Assembly: GCA_014384505.1 (NCBI GenBank)
Contig: JACNFT010000068.1
Location: 1-20,618 of the forward strand
Source of the DNA: Cryomorphaceae bacterium
GTDB taxonomy: Bacteria > Bacteroidota > Bacteroidia > Flavobacteriales > BACL11
Direction of reading: 5' to 3'
Length of the DNA: 20,618 nt
The position numbers were made by a program, and so were the translations under genes. The notes beneath the pieces are model-generated. The model saw nothing but the letters and a program-made list of their open reading frames with translations, was not told where the DNA came from and searched no databases. Numbering within the stretch: position 1 is the stretch's first letter; every line of letters starts with the position of its first letter. Positions 7,493 through 14,641 of this stretch are shown here, piece by piece.

Positions 7493-8203
7493 CTAGAAAT
7501 TAGGTTTTAGCGTATATTTCTTATAGAAATCATTGATAATCTCGACTGCCTCTACTGGCTTATCCACTACATTAATCAAATCTAAATCTTCTATGCTAAT
7601 ATTTTGTTCTTTCGCTAGCATAACCTCTTTTATCCAGCCTAACAAACCCTCCCAATAGGTTTTTCCTACGAGTACAATTGGGAACTTTCCTATCTTCTGA
7701 GTTTGTATTAAAGTTATGGCTTCAAATAGCTCATCCAAAGTACCTACCCCACCAGGAAGCACTATAAAACCTTGTGCATATTTAACAAACATCACTTTTC
7801 TAACAAAGAAATAATCAAAATTAATCAGTTTATCATTATCAATATAGGGGTTGGAAGATTGTTCAAATGGAAGCTCAATATTTAAACCTACTGATTTTCC
7901 CTCACCTCTGGATGCACCTTTATTAGCTGCCTCCATAATACCTGGCCCACCACCAGAAATAACACCATAACCACTTTGAGTAAGCAAATAACCAATTTCT
8001 TCAGCTTGTTTGTAGTATTTATTATCAGGCTTTGTACGAGCTGACCCAAATACGGAAACACAAGGTCCAATTTTAGACATGGTTTCAAACCCCTGAACAA
8101 ACTCTGACATAATTTTGAAAATTTGCCATGAATCGGAGGTTTTTATGGCATTCCAGTTTTTTTCTTTAAAAGCTCTCCTAATTTTTTTTTCATCTGTATT
8201 CAT
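7493..8203 (-). CDS. LOG family Rossmann-fold protein (TIGR00730-like, nucleotide 5'-monophosphate phosphoribohydrolase type)
   Basis: From the ATG at 8203 the protein has 236 residues. A TTG codon two codons upstream (8209) is the only reason for a longer reading, and an AAAGAGA stretch upstream fits the ATG. Family motifs are clear: GGGPGIMEAANKGA (84-97), the substrate-contacting Arg135-Lys136 pair, and PGGVGTLDE (150-158), the LOG signature PGGxGT-x-x-E. Members were long annotated as lysine decarboxylases but hydrolyse the N-glycosidic bond of nucleoside monophosphates; in bacteria this serves purine-nucleotide salvage or removal, while in plants and some pathogens it activates cytokinins. 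The exact substrate here is unknown. It lies 39 bases downstream of uvrA and is probably the last gene of that operon. Confidence 0.88.
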   Translation of the reverse strand: MNTDEKKIRRAFKEKNWNAIKTSDSWQIFKIMSEFVQGFETMSKIGPCVSVFGSARTKPDNKYYKQAEEIGYLLTQSGYGVISGGGPGIMEAANKGASRGEGKSVGLNIELPFEQSSNPYIDNDKLINFDYFFVRKVMFVKYAQGFIVLPGGVGTLDELFEAITLIQTQKIGKFPIVLVGKTYWEGLLGWIKEVMLAKEQNISIEDLDLINVVDKPVEAVEIINDFYKKYTLKPNF

Positions 8204-8242
8204 ACTCAATCTCTTTTAATTTAAGCCACTAATATAGTAAAT

Positions 8243-11068
8243 TTATTTCAATTCACTTTTTAGGTATTTAGCCGTATAACTATCCTTGCAATTTACGATA
8301 CTTTCTGGAGTTCCGTTACAAATCAGCTGCCCACCTTTATCCCCGCCTTCTTTACCGATATCAATTATATGGTCTGCCATCTTAATTACATCCAAATTAT
8401 GTTCAATAATCAATACCGTGTTTCCTTTATCAACTATAGTATCAATAACTTTTAGAAAGACTTTTACATCTTCAAAATGCAAGCCTGTAGTAGGTTCATC
8501 CAAAATATAAAAAGTGTTTCCTGTGCTCCTTTTGGAAAGTTCAGATGCCAATTTGATTCTTTGCGCTTCTCCTCCACTTACAGTAGTTGCCGATTGACCT
8601 AAAGTAATATAGCCCAAACCAACATCTTGCAAGGTTTTTATTTTACGATAAATAGATGGAATCGCCTCAAAAAACTCAACCGCTTGATTAATGGTTAAAT
8701 TCAATACATCAGAAATTGATTTCCCTTTAAAACGAACTTCTAAAGTTTCACGATTATAGCGTTTTCCATTACAATCCTCACAATGCACCTCAACATCAGG
8801 CAAAAAATTCATTTCTATAGTTTTCATACCTCCCCCCTTACAACCTTCACATCTACCACCAACAACATTGAACGAAAAACGCCCTACTTTATAACCTCTA
8901 ATTTTAGACTCTGGAAGATTTGAAAACAAAGTTCTAATATCAGAAAATACACCAGTATAAGTAGCTGGATTAGACCTTGGAGTTCGACCAATAGCGGATT
9001 GATCGACCTCAATAACCTTATCCAAATGCGATAATCCGTCAATGCTTTTATACGGTAAAGGCTCTTTTTCCCCTCTATAAAAATGCTTATTCAAAACAGG
9101 GTACAGTGTTCCGTTTATTAAGGTTGACTTTCCACTTCCAGAAACTCCCGTCACACAACACAACAACCCCAAGGGAATCTCAACATCTATATTTTTTAAG
9201 TTATTTCCTCTAGCTCCTCTAAGCGTTAAGGTCTTTCCATTCCCTTTTCTTCTCTTTTTAGGCACTTCAATTTTTTGAGTACCATTTAAATAATCAGCAG
9301 TAATATGATTGTCATTTAGAATAGTTTGATAATCGCCTTCAGAAACTACTTCACCACCATGAACTCCAGCTCCAGGGCCCAAATCAACAATAAAATCAGC
9401 TGACTTAATCATATCCTTATCATGTTCCACCACAATAACTGAGTTTCCAATATCACGTAATTTCTTTAAAGAATTTATCAATTTCAAATTATCCCTCTGA
9501 TGTAAGCCTATGCTAGGCTCGTCTAGTATATAAAGAACATTAGTCAGTTGTGTCCCAATTTGAGTTGCCAAACGAATCCTTTGCGCCTCACCACCACTTA
9601 ATGTTTTTGAACTTCTATTTAATGAAAGATAGGACAATCCAACATCAATAATGAATTGCAAACGCTTAGTTAGCTCTTTAACAATCTGATTTGCAATTTT
9701 TAATTCATTCTCATTTAATGATTTTTCAATAGTAAGCACCCACTTAGCAAAAGAAGAAATATCCAAGTTTGACACTTCATTAATGCTTTTATCTGCCACT
9801 TTAAAATGAGATGACTCAATATTTAACCTGCTTCCATTACAGCTTTTACAATCGTGTTCGGACATGTATTTACCTGCCCATTTTTCAATAGATTTTACAT
9901 ATGCTAATTTAGATTGCTCCTCTATAAAATTAACAATTCCATCAAAATGTAATTTATATGTTTTGGAAATTCCTGCTGACTTTAATTTTACTTTAAGGTT
10001 TTCAGTAATCCCATATAATATTGCATCAATTCCTTCCTTTGGAATTTTATCAATAGGAGTATTTAAAGTGAAATCAAACTTCTTTCCAATCAATTCAATC
10101 TGCCCTAAAATCCAATCTGATTTGCGATTTGCAATAGGAGCTATCCCTCCTTTATTAATGCTTAATTCCTTATTTGGTAATATTTTATCTTCATCTACAA
10201 TCTTAAATTTCCCTAAGCCATTACACACTTTACAGGCACCTTTTGGAGAGTTAAAAGAAAAAGAATTTGGCTCAGGATTCTTATAAGCAATTCCTGTATC
10301 AGGACACATTAAAGCCCTTGAAAAATACCTTGGAGCTGTTGCAGATTTCTCAATAACCATCATTACACCATCACCATCTTCCATTGCTAATTTCAAAGAA
10401 GAAATTAGGCGTTTTCTATTGGGCTCAGTTACTTTTAAACGATCAATAACTACTTCAATATCATGCGTTTTATATCTATCCAACTTTAGAGAAGGGGTTA
10501 TATCAATAATCTCACCATCTACTCTAACTTTTAAATATCCTTTTTTAGCCAACTGATGAAAAAGCTCAGCATAATGTCCTTTTCGAGAGCGGACAATAGG
10601 GGCCAAAATACTAATAGGTTTATTCTTAAAATCTAATTGTATTAAATCTAAAATCTGCTCATCAGTAAAGCGTACCATTTTTTTTCCTGACTTATACGAA
10701 TAAGCGGTTCCTACCCTGGAATAGAGCAGACGCAAATAATCATAAATTTCGGTAATTGTTCCTACTGTTGATCTTGGGTTTTTGGAAGTAGTCTTTTGTT
10801 CAATAGCCACAACAGGACTTAATCCTGTAATCTTATCTACTTCTGGACGCTCCATATTTCCTAAAAATTGACGAGCATAGGCGTTAAAGGTTTCTAAGTA
10901 TCGTCTTTGACCTTCTGCATGAATAGTATCAAATGCTAATGATGATTTTCCGCTCCCACTTTTTCCGGTAAACACAACCAATTTATTCCTAGGAATTTGA
11001 AGATTTATATTTTTTAAATTATGAACCCGAGCACCATAAATTGATATTTTATCTTTCTGACTTACCAT
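8243..11068 (-). CDS. uvrA: UvrA, excinuclease ABC subunit A
   Basis: At 941 residues this is the normal length for UvrA, the damage-recognition ATPase of nucleotide excision repair. It has two ABC modules: Walker A GKSGSGKS (35-42) with signature LSGGEAQ (490-496) and Walker B DEP (516-518), then Walker A GVSGSGKS (641-648), signature VSGGEAQ (830-836) and DEP (857-859). The C-terminal zinc module is intact (Cys740, Cys743, Cys763, Cys766), as is the CKSC pair at 407-410. The first zinc module is altered: CPDTG at 255-259 keeps only the first Cys of the usual CxxC, while Cys279 and Cys282 remain. The ATG at 11068 comes one base after the stop of the transglycosylase gene, which indicates co-transcription and probably coupled translation. 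Confidence 0.98.
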   Translation of the reverse strand: MVSQKDKISIYGARVHNLKNINLQIPRNKLVVFTGKSGSGKSSLAFDTIHAEGQRRYLETFNAYARQFLGNMERPEVDKITGLSPVVAIEQKTTSKNPRSTVGTITEIYDYLRLLYSRVGTAYSYKSGKKMVRFTDEQILDLIQLDFKNKPISILAPIVRSRKGHYAELFHQLAKKGYLKVRVDGEIIDITPSLKLDRYKTHDIEVVIDRLKVTEPNRKRLISSLKLAMEDGDGVMMVIEKSATAPRYFSRALMCPDTGIAYKNPEPNSFSFNSPKGACKVCNGLGKFKIVDEDKILPNKELSINKGGIAPIANRKSDWILGQIELIGKKFDFTLNTPIDKIPKEGIDAILYGITENLKVKLKSAGISKTYKLHFDGIVNFIEEQSKLAYVKSIEKWAGKYMSEHDCKSCNGSRLNIESSHFKVADKSINEVSNLDISSFAKWVLTIEKSLNENELKIANQIVKELTKRLQFIIDVGLSYLSLNRSSKTLSGGEAQRIRLATQIGTQLTNVLYILDEPSIGLHQRDNLKLINSLKKLRDIGNSVIVVEHDKDMIKSADFIVDLGPGAGVHGGEVVSEGDYQTILNDNHITADYLNGTQKIEVPKKRRKGNGKTLTLRGARGNNLKNIDVEIPLGLLCCVTGVSGSGKSTLINGTLYPVLNKHFYRGEKEPLPYKSIDGLSHLDKVIEVDQSAIGRTPRSNPATYTGVFSDIRTLFSNLPESKIRGYKVGRFSFNVVGGRCEGCKGGGMKTIEMNFLPDVEVHCEDCNGKRYNRETLEVRFKGKSISDVLNLTINQAVEFFEAIPSIYRKIKTLQDVGLGYITLGQSATTVSGGEAQRIKLASELSKRSTGNTFYILDEPTTGLHFEDVKVFLKVIDTIVDKGNTVLIIEHNLDVIKMADHIIDIGKEGGDKGGQLICNGTPESIVNCKDSYTAKYLKSELK

Positions 11069-11069
11069 G

Positions 11070-12035
11070 CTACTCTTCTAAATATGATTGAGTCTCCAAA
11101 TCATCAAATACTAACAAATCAGTATTTGTTGGAATCTTTAAAAAATACTTTTTTCTTGATGAATCTGGTAAATAAAAAGTTCTCAACCAAGGATTAAACT
11201 GCTTTAACAGTTTATAATTTATTCCATTAGATATTGCAAAATTACTTAAATTAGTAATAGTAGAATCCACCTCTATAATTTTATAGTCAGGCATTGTATA
11301 CAAATCTTTTGCACGAAACATAAACCCATATTTCTTAGGATTTTCCATTATCTCCTTTACAGCAAGAATCCTAAATACATATCTTGCTGTTTCAGAATTT
11401 AAATGAAGATTATAATAATTATTAGTCCCTTGTTTTGTCATGCATGTTCTGACTCCGCTTTTTCCCATATTATAAGATGCTGCTGCCATAGTCCAATTCC
11501 CAAACTTAGCATAAGCATCATTCAAATATTCACAAGCAACCTGAGTTGATTTTTCTAAATTATAGCGTTCATCAATAGCTGAATTCACTTCTAAACCATG
11601 CTCACGAGCTGTGGTTTTTAAAATTTGCCAAAAACCTGCTGCCCCAGCAGGAGAAACTACATTATCTAATCCACTTTCAATTAAAGCTAAATACTTAAAA
11701 TCATCAGGAATATTATTCTTTTTCAATATAGGTTCAATAATTGGAAAATACTTATTTGCTTTTTTAAAAAATAACATAGTATTTGACTGCCAATAGGTAT
11801 TTTTAAGTAGTTCTTTATCAATTCTTTCCCAAATTTCAGGAGAATTTATTGGAATTTCTTCTCCTGCAAAACTCAAACCTTGAGGCTGTAAAATAGAAAA
11901 AATTCCATATTTAGTATTAAACTGTTTCTGATGCAACTCATCATCACTCCTTAATTCACTTGAAAAAATAAAAAGCTGAGCAAAAGCAAGAATCAGTAAA
12001 GAAGATCCTAAAAAATAAATGTGTTTTATCTGCAT
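11070..12035 (-). CDS. Membrane-anchored lytic murein transglycosylase (MltD/Slt family GH23 domain)
   Basis: The 321-residue protein starts with a hydrophobic segment (about 6-25), either a signal anchor or an uncleaved signal peptide, with no lipobox. The GH23 lysozyme-like domain spans about 95-230: the catalytic Glu120 sits in ALIESGLDN, followed by SPAGAAGFWQI (128-138) and AAASYNMGKSGV (184-195), the standard Slt/MltD motif set. It should cleave the MurNAc-GlcNAc bond with 1,6-anhydro product formation. The C-terminal region (about 240-321) resembles the extension seen in Bacteroidetes MltD proteins, but I see no clear LysM repeat of the kind E. coli MltD carries. The gene lies one base after rfbC and one base before uvrA. 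Confidence 0.9.
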   Translation of the reverse strand: MQIKHIYFLGSSLLILAFAQLFIFSSELRSDDELHQKQFNTKYGIFSILQPQGLSFAGEEIPINSPEIWERIDKELLKNTYWQSNTMLFFKKANKYFPIIEPILKKNNIPDDFKYLALIESGLDNVVSPAGAAGFWQILKTTAREHGLEVNSAIDERYNLEKSTQVACEYLNDAYAKFGNWTMAAASYNMGKSGVRTCMTKQGTNNYYNLHLNSETARYVFRILAVKEIMENPKKYGFMFRAKDLYTMPDYKIIEVDSTITNLSNFAISNGINYKLLKQFNPWLRTFYLPDSSRKKYFLKIPTNTDLLVFDDLETQSYLEE

Positions 12036-12036
12036 A

Positions 12037-12579
12037 TTAAAATTGACTTTTAAAATTCTTAAAACTTCCTGCGACTAAATCTTTATCTGAGACTAAAGGT
12101 TTTATAGCTCCCCAATCAATATTTAAATCTTTATCACTCCATAGTAATGCCTCTTCAGAAGCTGAATTATAAACTCCTGTACATTTATAAGTAAAAATTG
12201 TATCATCCTCAAGTGTAACAAAACCATGAGCAAATCCTGGTGGGATCCAACAAATAGTTTTATTTTCTTCATTAAGTTCAATTGAAAAATGCTGTCCATA
12301 AGTGGCAGATTCTTTTCTTATATCTACCACAACATCTAATACAGCACCTTTTATTACTCGTACTAATTTACCTTGCGCGAAAGGTGGGTTCTGAAAATGC
12401 AAACCTCTTAACACACCCTTACTTGAAAGAGACTGATTATCCTGAACAAAATGCAAATCTAAACCATTTTTAGCAAAGGATTCTTCACTCCAACTCTCAA
12501 AGAAATAACCTCTATCATCTCCAAAAACTTTGGGTTGTATAAGGAGCAATCCTTCTATTGAGGTTTTAATTATTTCCAT
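12037..12579 (-). CDS. rfbC: dTDP-4-dehydrorhamnose 3,5-epimerase
   Basis: This 180-residue protein is the usual length for RmlC/RfbC, which epimerises dTDP-4-keto-6-deoxyglucose at C3 and C5 on the way to dTDP-L-rhamnose for surface polysaccharide. Motifs seen are FGDDRGYFFESW (19-30), the VLRGLHFQ block with catalytic His61, KLVRVIKG (71-78) and WIPPGFAHGF (111-120), with the conserved Tyr131 of TYKCTG acting opposite the His. The partner genes rfbA, rfbB and rfbD are not in this window; instead the gene leads an operon with a transglycosylase, uvrA and a LOG protein. A well-formed promoter lies at 12637-12606, giving a leader of about 20 bases. Confidence 0.95.
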   Translation of the reverse strand: MEIIKTSIEGLLLIQPKVFGDDRGYFFESWSEESFAKNGLDLHFVQDNQSLSSKGVLRGLHFQNPPFAQGKLVRVIKGAVLDVVVDIRKESATYGQHFSIELNEENKTICWIPPGFAHGFVTLEDDTIFTYKCTGVYNSASEEALLWSDKDLNIDWGAIKPLVSDKDLVAGSFKNFKSQF

Positions 12580-12605
12580 GTATAATTTTTTAATTTTCCA
12601 AAAGC

Positions 12606-12637
12606 CAAATATAGAAAAATGAACCGCTTATTTTCAA
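12606..12637 (-). promoter_or_regulatory. Predicted promoter of the rfbC-mltD-uvrA-LOG operon
   Basis: On the minus strand TTG at 12637-12635 is followed after 21 bases by TATATTTG at 12613-12606, a full match to the Bacteroidetes -33/-7 consensus. The ATG of rfbC lies 26 bases downstream of the -7 element. Confidence 0.7.
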
Positions 12638-12657
12638 GGAAAAACGAACAATAATTG

Positions 12658-12665
12658 TAGTTTTG
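12658..12665 (+). promoter_or_regulatory. Predicted -7 promoter element of the FKBP gene
   Basis: TAGTTTTG matches TAnnTTTG. The ATG at 12703 is 37 bases downstream, so the leader is about 30 bases and A/T-rich, which favours initiation in Bacteroidetes. The expected -33 region (around 12632-12638, TTTTCAA) has no TTG and coincides with the -33 element of the divergent rfbC promoter. Confidence 0.55.
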
Positions 12666-12702
12666 CAAACAAATTTTACAAATCTTATAAAAAATAACTA
12701 TT

Positions 12703-13380
12703 ATGAATAAAACAGTACAATTATTAATCGTTGGTTTTGCGATTGTTTTGAGCTCATGCTCTAATGACGCAACTGACAAAACACCAGAAACAGAAATGGA
12801 AAAAGTAAGTTACAGTTTAGGAGTAAATGTGGCAACAGGAGTTAAAGCACAAGGACTAGACACTATTGATGCAAATGCAGTAGCAAAAGCATTTAAAGAT
12901 GTATTTGCAGGAAATGATTTAGATATTTCGGAAGAAGAAAGTATGCAAGTATTGCAAGATTATTTCGGAAAATTAGCTGCTGAAAAAAGTGCTCAAGCAG
13001 GAGAAGCAGGATCAGAATACCTTACTAAAAATGGAGCTAAAGAAGGGGTAATAACAACTGAAAGCGGATTGCAATATGAAGTAATGACTGAAGGAAGTGG
13101 TGCTAAACCAACTGCTGATGACCAAGTTACTGTACATTATCATGGTATGCTTACTGACGGAACTGTATTTGATAGTTCAGTAGATAGAGGAGAGCCTGCT
13201 CAATTTGGCGTAACTCAAGTTATACCAGGATGGATTGAAGCTTTACAATTAATGAGTGTTGGTGACAAATGGAAACTAACTATACCTTCAGCTTTAGCTT
13301 ATGGGGATAGAGGTGCAGGAGGCTTAATTGGACCTGGAGCAACTTTAGTATTTGAAGTAGAGCTTATAGGAATTAACTAA
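12703..13380 (+). CDS. FKBP-type peptidyl-prolyl cis-trans isomerase, lipoprotein (FkpA-like)
   Basis: The 225-residue protein has a lipoprotein signal peptide with lipobox LSSC (Cys19), so it should be anchored to a membrane and face the periplasm or surface. An N-terminal helical dimerisation domain of the FkpA/Mip type covers about 34-110, beginning with KVSYSLG. The FKBP domain covers about 122-225 and keeps the active-site residues: Tyr146, Phe156-Asp157, Val173-Ile174, Trp177, Tyr200 and Phe217. It should catalyse proline isomerisation and aid folding of exported proteins. The start is fixed by the signal peptide and a 37-base spacing from a -7 element. A strong terminator follows 23 bases after the stop. 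Confidence 0.95.
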   Translation: MNKTVQLLIVGFAIVLSSCSNDATDKTPETEMEKVSYSLGVNVATGVKAQGLDTIDANAVAKAFKDVFAGNDLDISEEESMQVLQDYFGKLAAEKSAQAGEAGSEYLTKNGAKEGVITTESGLQYEVMTEGSGAKPTADDQVTVHYHGMLTDGTVFDSSVDRGEPAQFGVTQVIPGWIEALQLMSVGDKWKLTIPSALAYGDRGAGGLIGPGATLVFEVELIGIN

Positions 13381-13403
13381 TTCCCTAAAAAAGTAGAATA
13401 TAG

Positions 13404-13434
13404 AAAAGCCGAGTATTATTACTCGGCTTTTTTT
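13404..13434 (+). terminator. Intrinsic terminator after the FKBP gene, shared with the convergent gene
   Basis: A perfect 12-bp stem (13404-13415 with 13420-13431; core AGCCGAGTA/TACTCGGCT) has a 4-base loop and a seven-T tract (13428-13434). The stop codon and last codons of the convergent DUF2147 gene (stop at 13421-13419) lie inside the hairpin, so the same sequence is both coding and terminator. Confidence 0.9.
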
Positions 13435-14033
13435 AGTTCTTCTATTTTTTTTATGATTTCATTTAAATCTTCTCTTAGCTGAATTAATAAATTTTCATTT
13501 TCTATTTTATTTATAATTTTATTTAAGTCTTCAGTTAACTGAATTAATAAATTTCTTTTTTTTGTAGTTGGGTTACTAACTAAATCTTCATCTAAATAAC
13601 GAGTCCACGTTGATGAGTAACGTTCAAAAAAGGAAAAACCAACATACCCTCTTATATTAAGTGTCTTTTCATTTTTCAATCTCATCATTCCGCTATAGAT
13701 CTTTCCAGTTTTAGGAATATAAAGGCTTCCATTATCCCAAATATTTCCTGCAATATATGTCAAATCATACATCATTAACGCTCCAATTATAGATCTATTT
13801 CTTAAACTTTCATCAGGATTCAATAAATCAGTTTTGGGATTACCGTTTTCATCATTTGGGAATTTCATCCAAGTAATTTTAGCTGAAATTGTTTCATTTA
13901 CTTCAAAAAGAGTAAGTACAATATCATCTTTAGCATTATACCATTGGCCAACTAGATCAGCATTTGTTTGCGCAAATACAAACAATCCAATAAAAGTAAG
14001 AAGTAGTGTTGTTGTTATTTTTTTCATAATCAT
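13419..14033 (-). CDS. Secreted DUF2147 protein with duplicated C-terminal coiled-coil repeat
   Basis: This 204-residue protein has a signal peptide ending near VFAQ (residues 20-22). It can begin at ATG 14033 or, equally well, at ATG 14027 (MKKITTTLLL). The DUF2147 core (about 28-147) is recognisable from GQWYN, the GNPKTDLLNPD block (64-74), IPKTGKIYSG (106-115), LNIRGYVG (125-132) and the terminal TWTRYLD. Members are small periplasmic or secreted beta-rich proteins of unknown function. Unlike typical members, which end soon after the TWTR motif, this one adds two 20-residue charged heptad-like repeats (161-180, 181-200) and the tail KKAE. The tail is encoded within the FKBP terminator. 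It lies 24 bases after the upstream lipoprotein gene, suggesting a two-gene transcript. Confidence 0.85.
   Translation of the reverse strand: MIMKKITTTLLLTFIGLFVFAQTNADLVGQWYNAKDDIVLTLFEVNETISAKITWMKFPNDENGNPKTDLLNPDESLRNRSIIGALMMYDLTYIAGNIWDNGSLYIPKTGKIYSGMMRLKNEKTLNIRGYVGFSFFERYSSTWTRYLDEDLVSNPTTKKRNLLIQLTEDLNKIINKIENENLLIQLREDLNEIIKKIEELKKAE
13434..13553 (-). repeat. 60-bp tandem duplication in the DUF2147 gene
   Basis: Two adjacent 60-base copies (boundaries 13493/13494 in codon phase) differ at about ten positions. Each encodes a 20-residue unit starting NLLIQL and continuing (T/R)EDLN(K/E)II. The longest identical stretch is the segment around ctgaattaataaattt, seen at 13479-13494 and 13539-13554. 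Leucine/isoleucine spacing suggests a short coiled coil. Confidence 0.9.
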
Positions 14034-14057
14034 ATTTTTTAAAAGATAATAAAATTA

Positions 14058-14546
14058 TTAATCGATCCTTTTTAATTCTACCTTTTCACTAGTAACTGAA
14101 TTTACCAATAAATTGAATTGATTTTCACTCACATTATCTACCAAATAACATTGCTTTCCATTATTGCAATTCCATTCATCTATCACATTAAACAAATGAG
14201 TTTGTTCACTATCAATATTTGGAAACACAGCATAACTATTTTCATAATCCAGATAGCGAATTAGCTTGTAAATATATAATTCATAATTCCCATTATCATC
14301 TAATATATTTACATAAAAATAATTACCTCTTGCTTTTACCACAATACTATCGGAATTAATACTCATCCCATCAATCGCACCTAACGTAACCGCATGAGTA
14401 TCTGTATCAATTAAAAAACTACCATGATATTTTTCTGGAATCTCAGAAAGGGGTTCTAAAAATTCAGGCTGGTGATTTACAAAAGACACATTAGTACAAG
14501 ATGCCAAACTAAAAAAAAGTACACATAAAAAAAATAAATTCTTCAT
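14058..14546 (-). CDS. Uncharacterised lipoprotein
   Basis: I do not recognise this 162-residue protein. It has a lipoprotein signal peptide with lipobox LASC (Cys17). The mature part opens with a PEFLEPLSEIPEKYHGSF segment (about 28-45); a proline-rich lead-in to an IPxxxxG motif is common in small Bacteroidetes lipoproteins that bear a beta-sandwich or lipocalin-like fold, though I cannot assign a family. It contains two further cysteines (about 130 and 138, in CNNGKQC) that could form a disulphide. The next gene, DUF2147, starts 24 bases after its stop on the same strand, so the two may act together at the envelope. No clear promoter is seen in the 95 A/T-rich bases between it and der. Confidence 0.75.
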   Translation of the reverse strand: MKNLFFLCVLFFSLASCTNVSFVNHQPEFLEPLSEIPEKYHGSFLIDTDTHAVTLGAIDGMSINSDSIVVKARGNYFYVNILDDNGNYELYIYKLIRYLDYENSYAVFPNIDSEQTHLFNVIDEWNCNNGKQCYLVDNVSENQFNLLVNSVTSEKVELKRID

Positions 14547-14641
14547 TAAAAAAATATATTGATTAATACTTAGTAAATATATACAATATAAATAAACTAT
14601 TATTTCAGCACAACACTTCTTACCTCACTAGATTGAACTAA

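Noticed and set aside
9864..10286. 140-residue plus-strand frame inside uvrA
   Set aside because: Antisense of UvrA with no plausible start context; cysteine/proline pattern reflects the reverse strand.
12570..12779. 69-residue minus-strand frame overlapping the rfbC/FKBP intergenic region
   Set aside because: It runs across two predicted promoters and the FKBP signal peptide; no protein features.
14547..14641. Promoter or small RNA in the 95 A/T-rich bases between der and the lipoprotein gene
   Set aside because: Several TATATTT-like stretches occur, none with both a full TAnnTTTG and a spaced TTG; no stable structure is seen.
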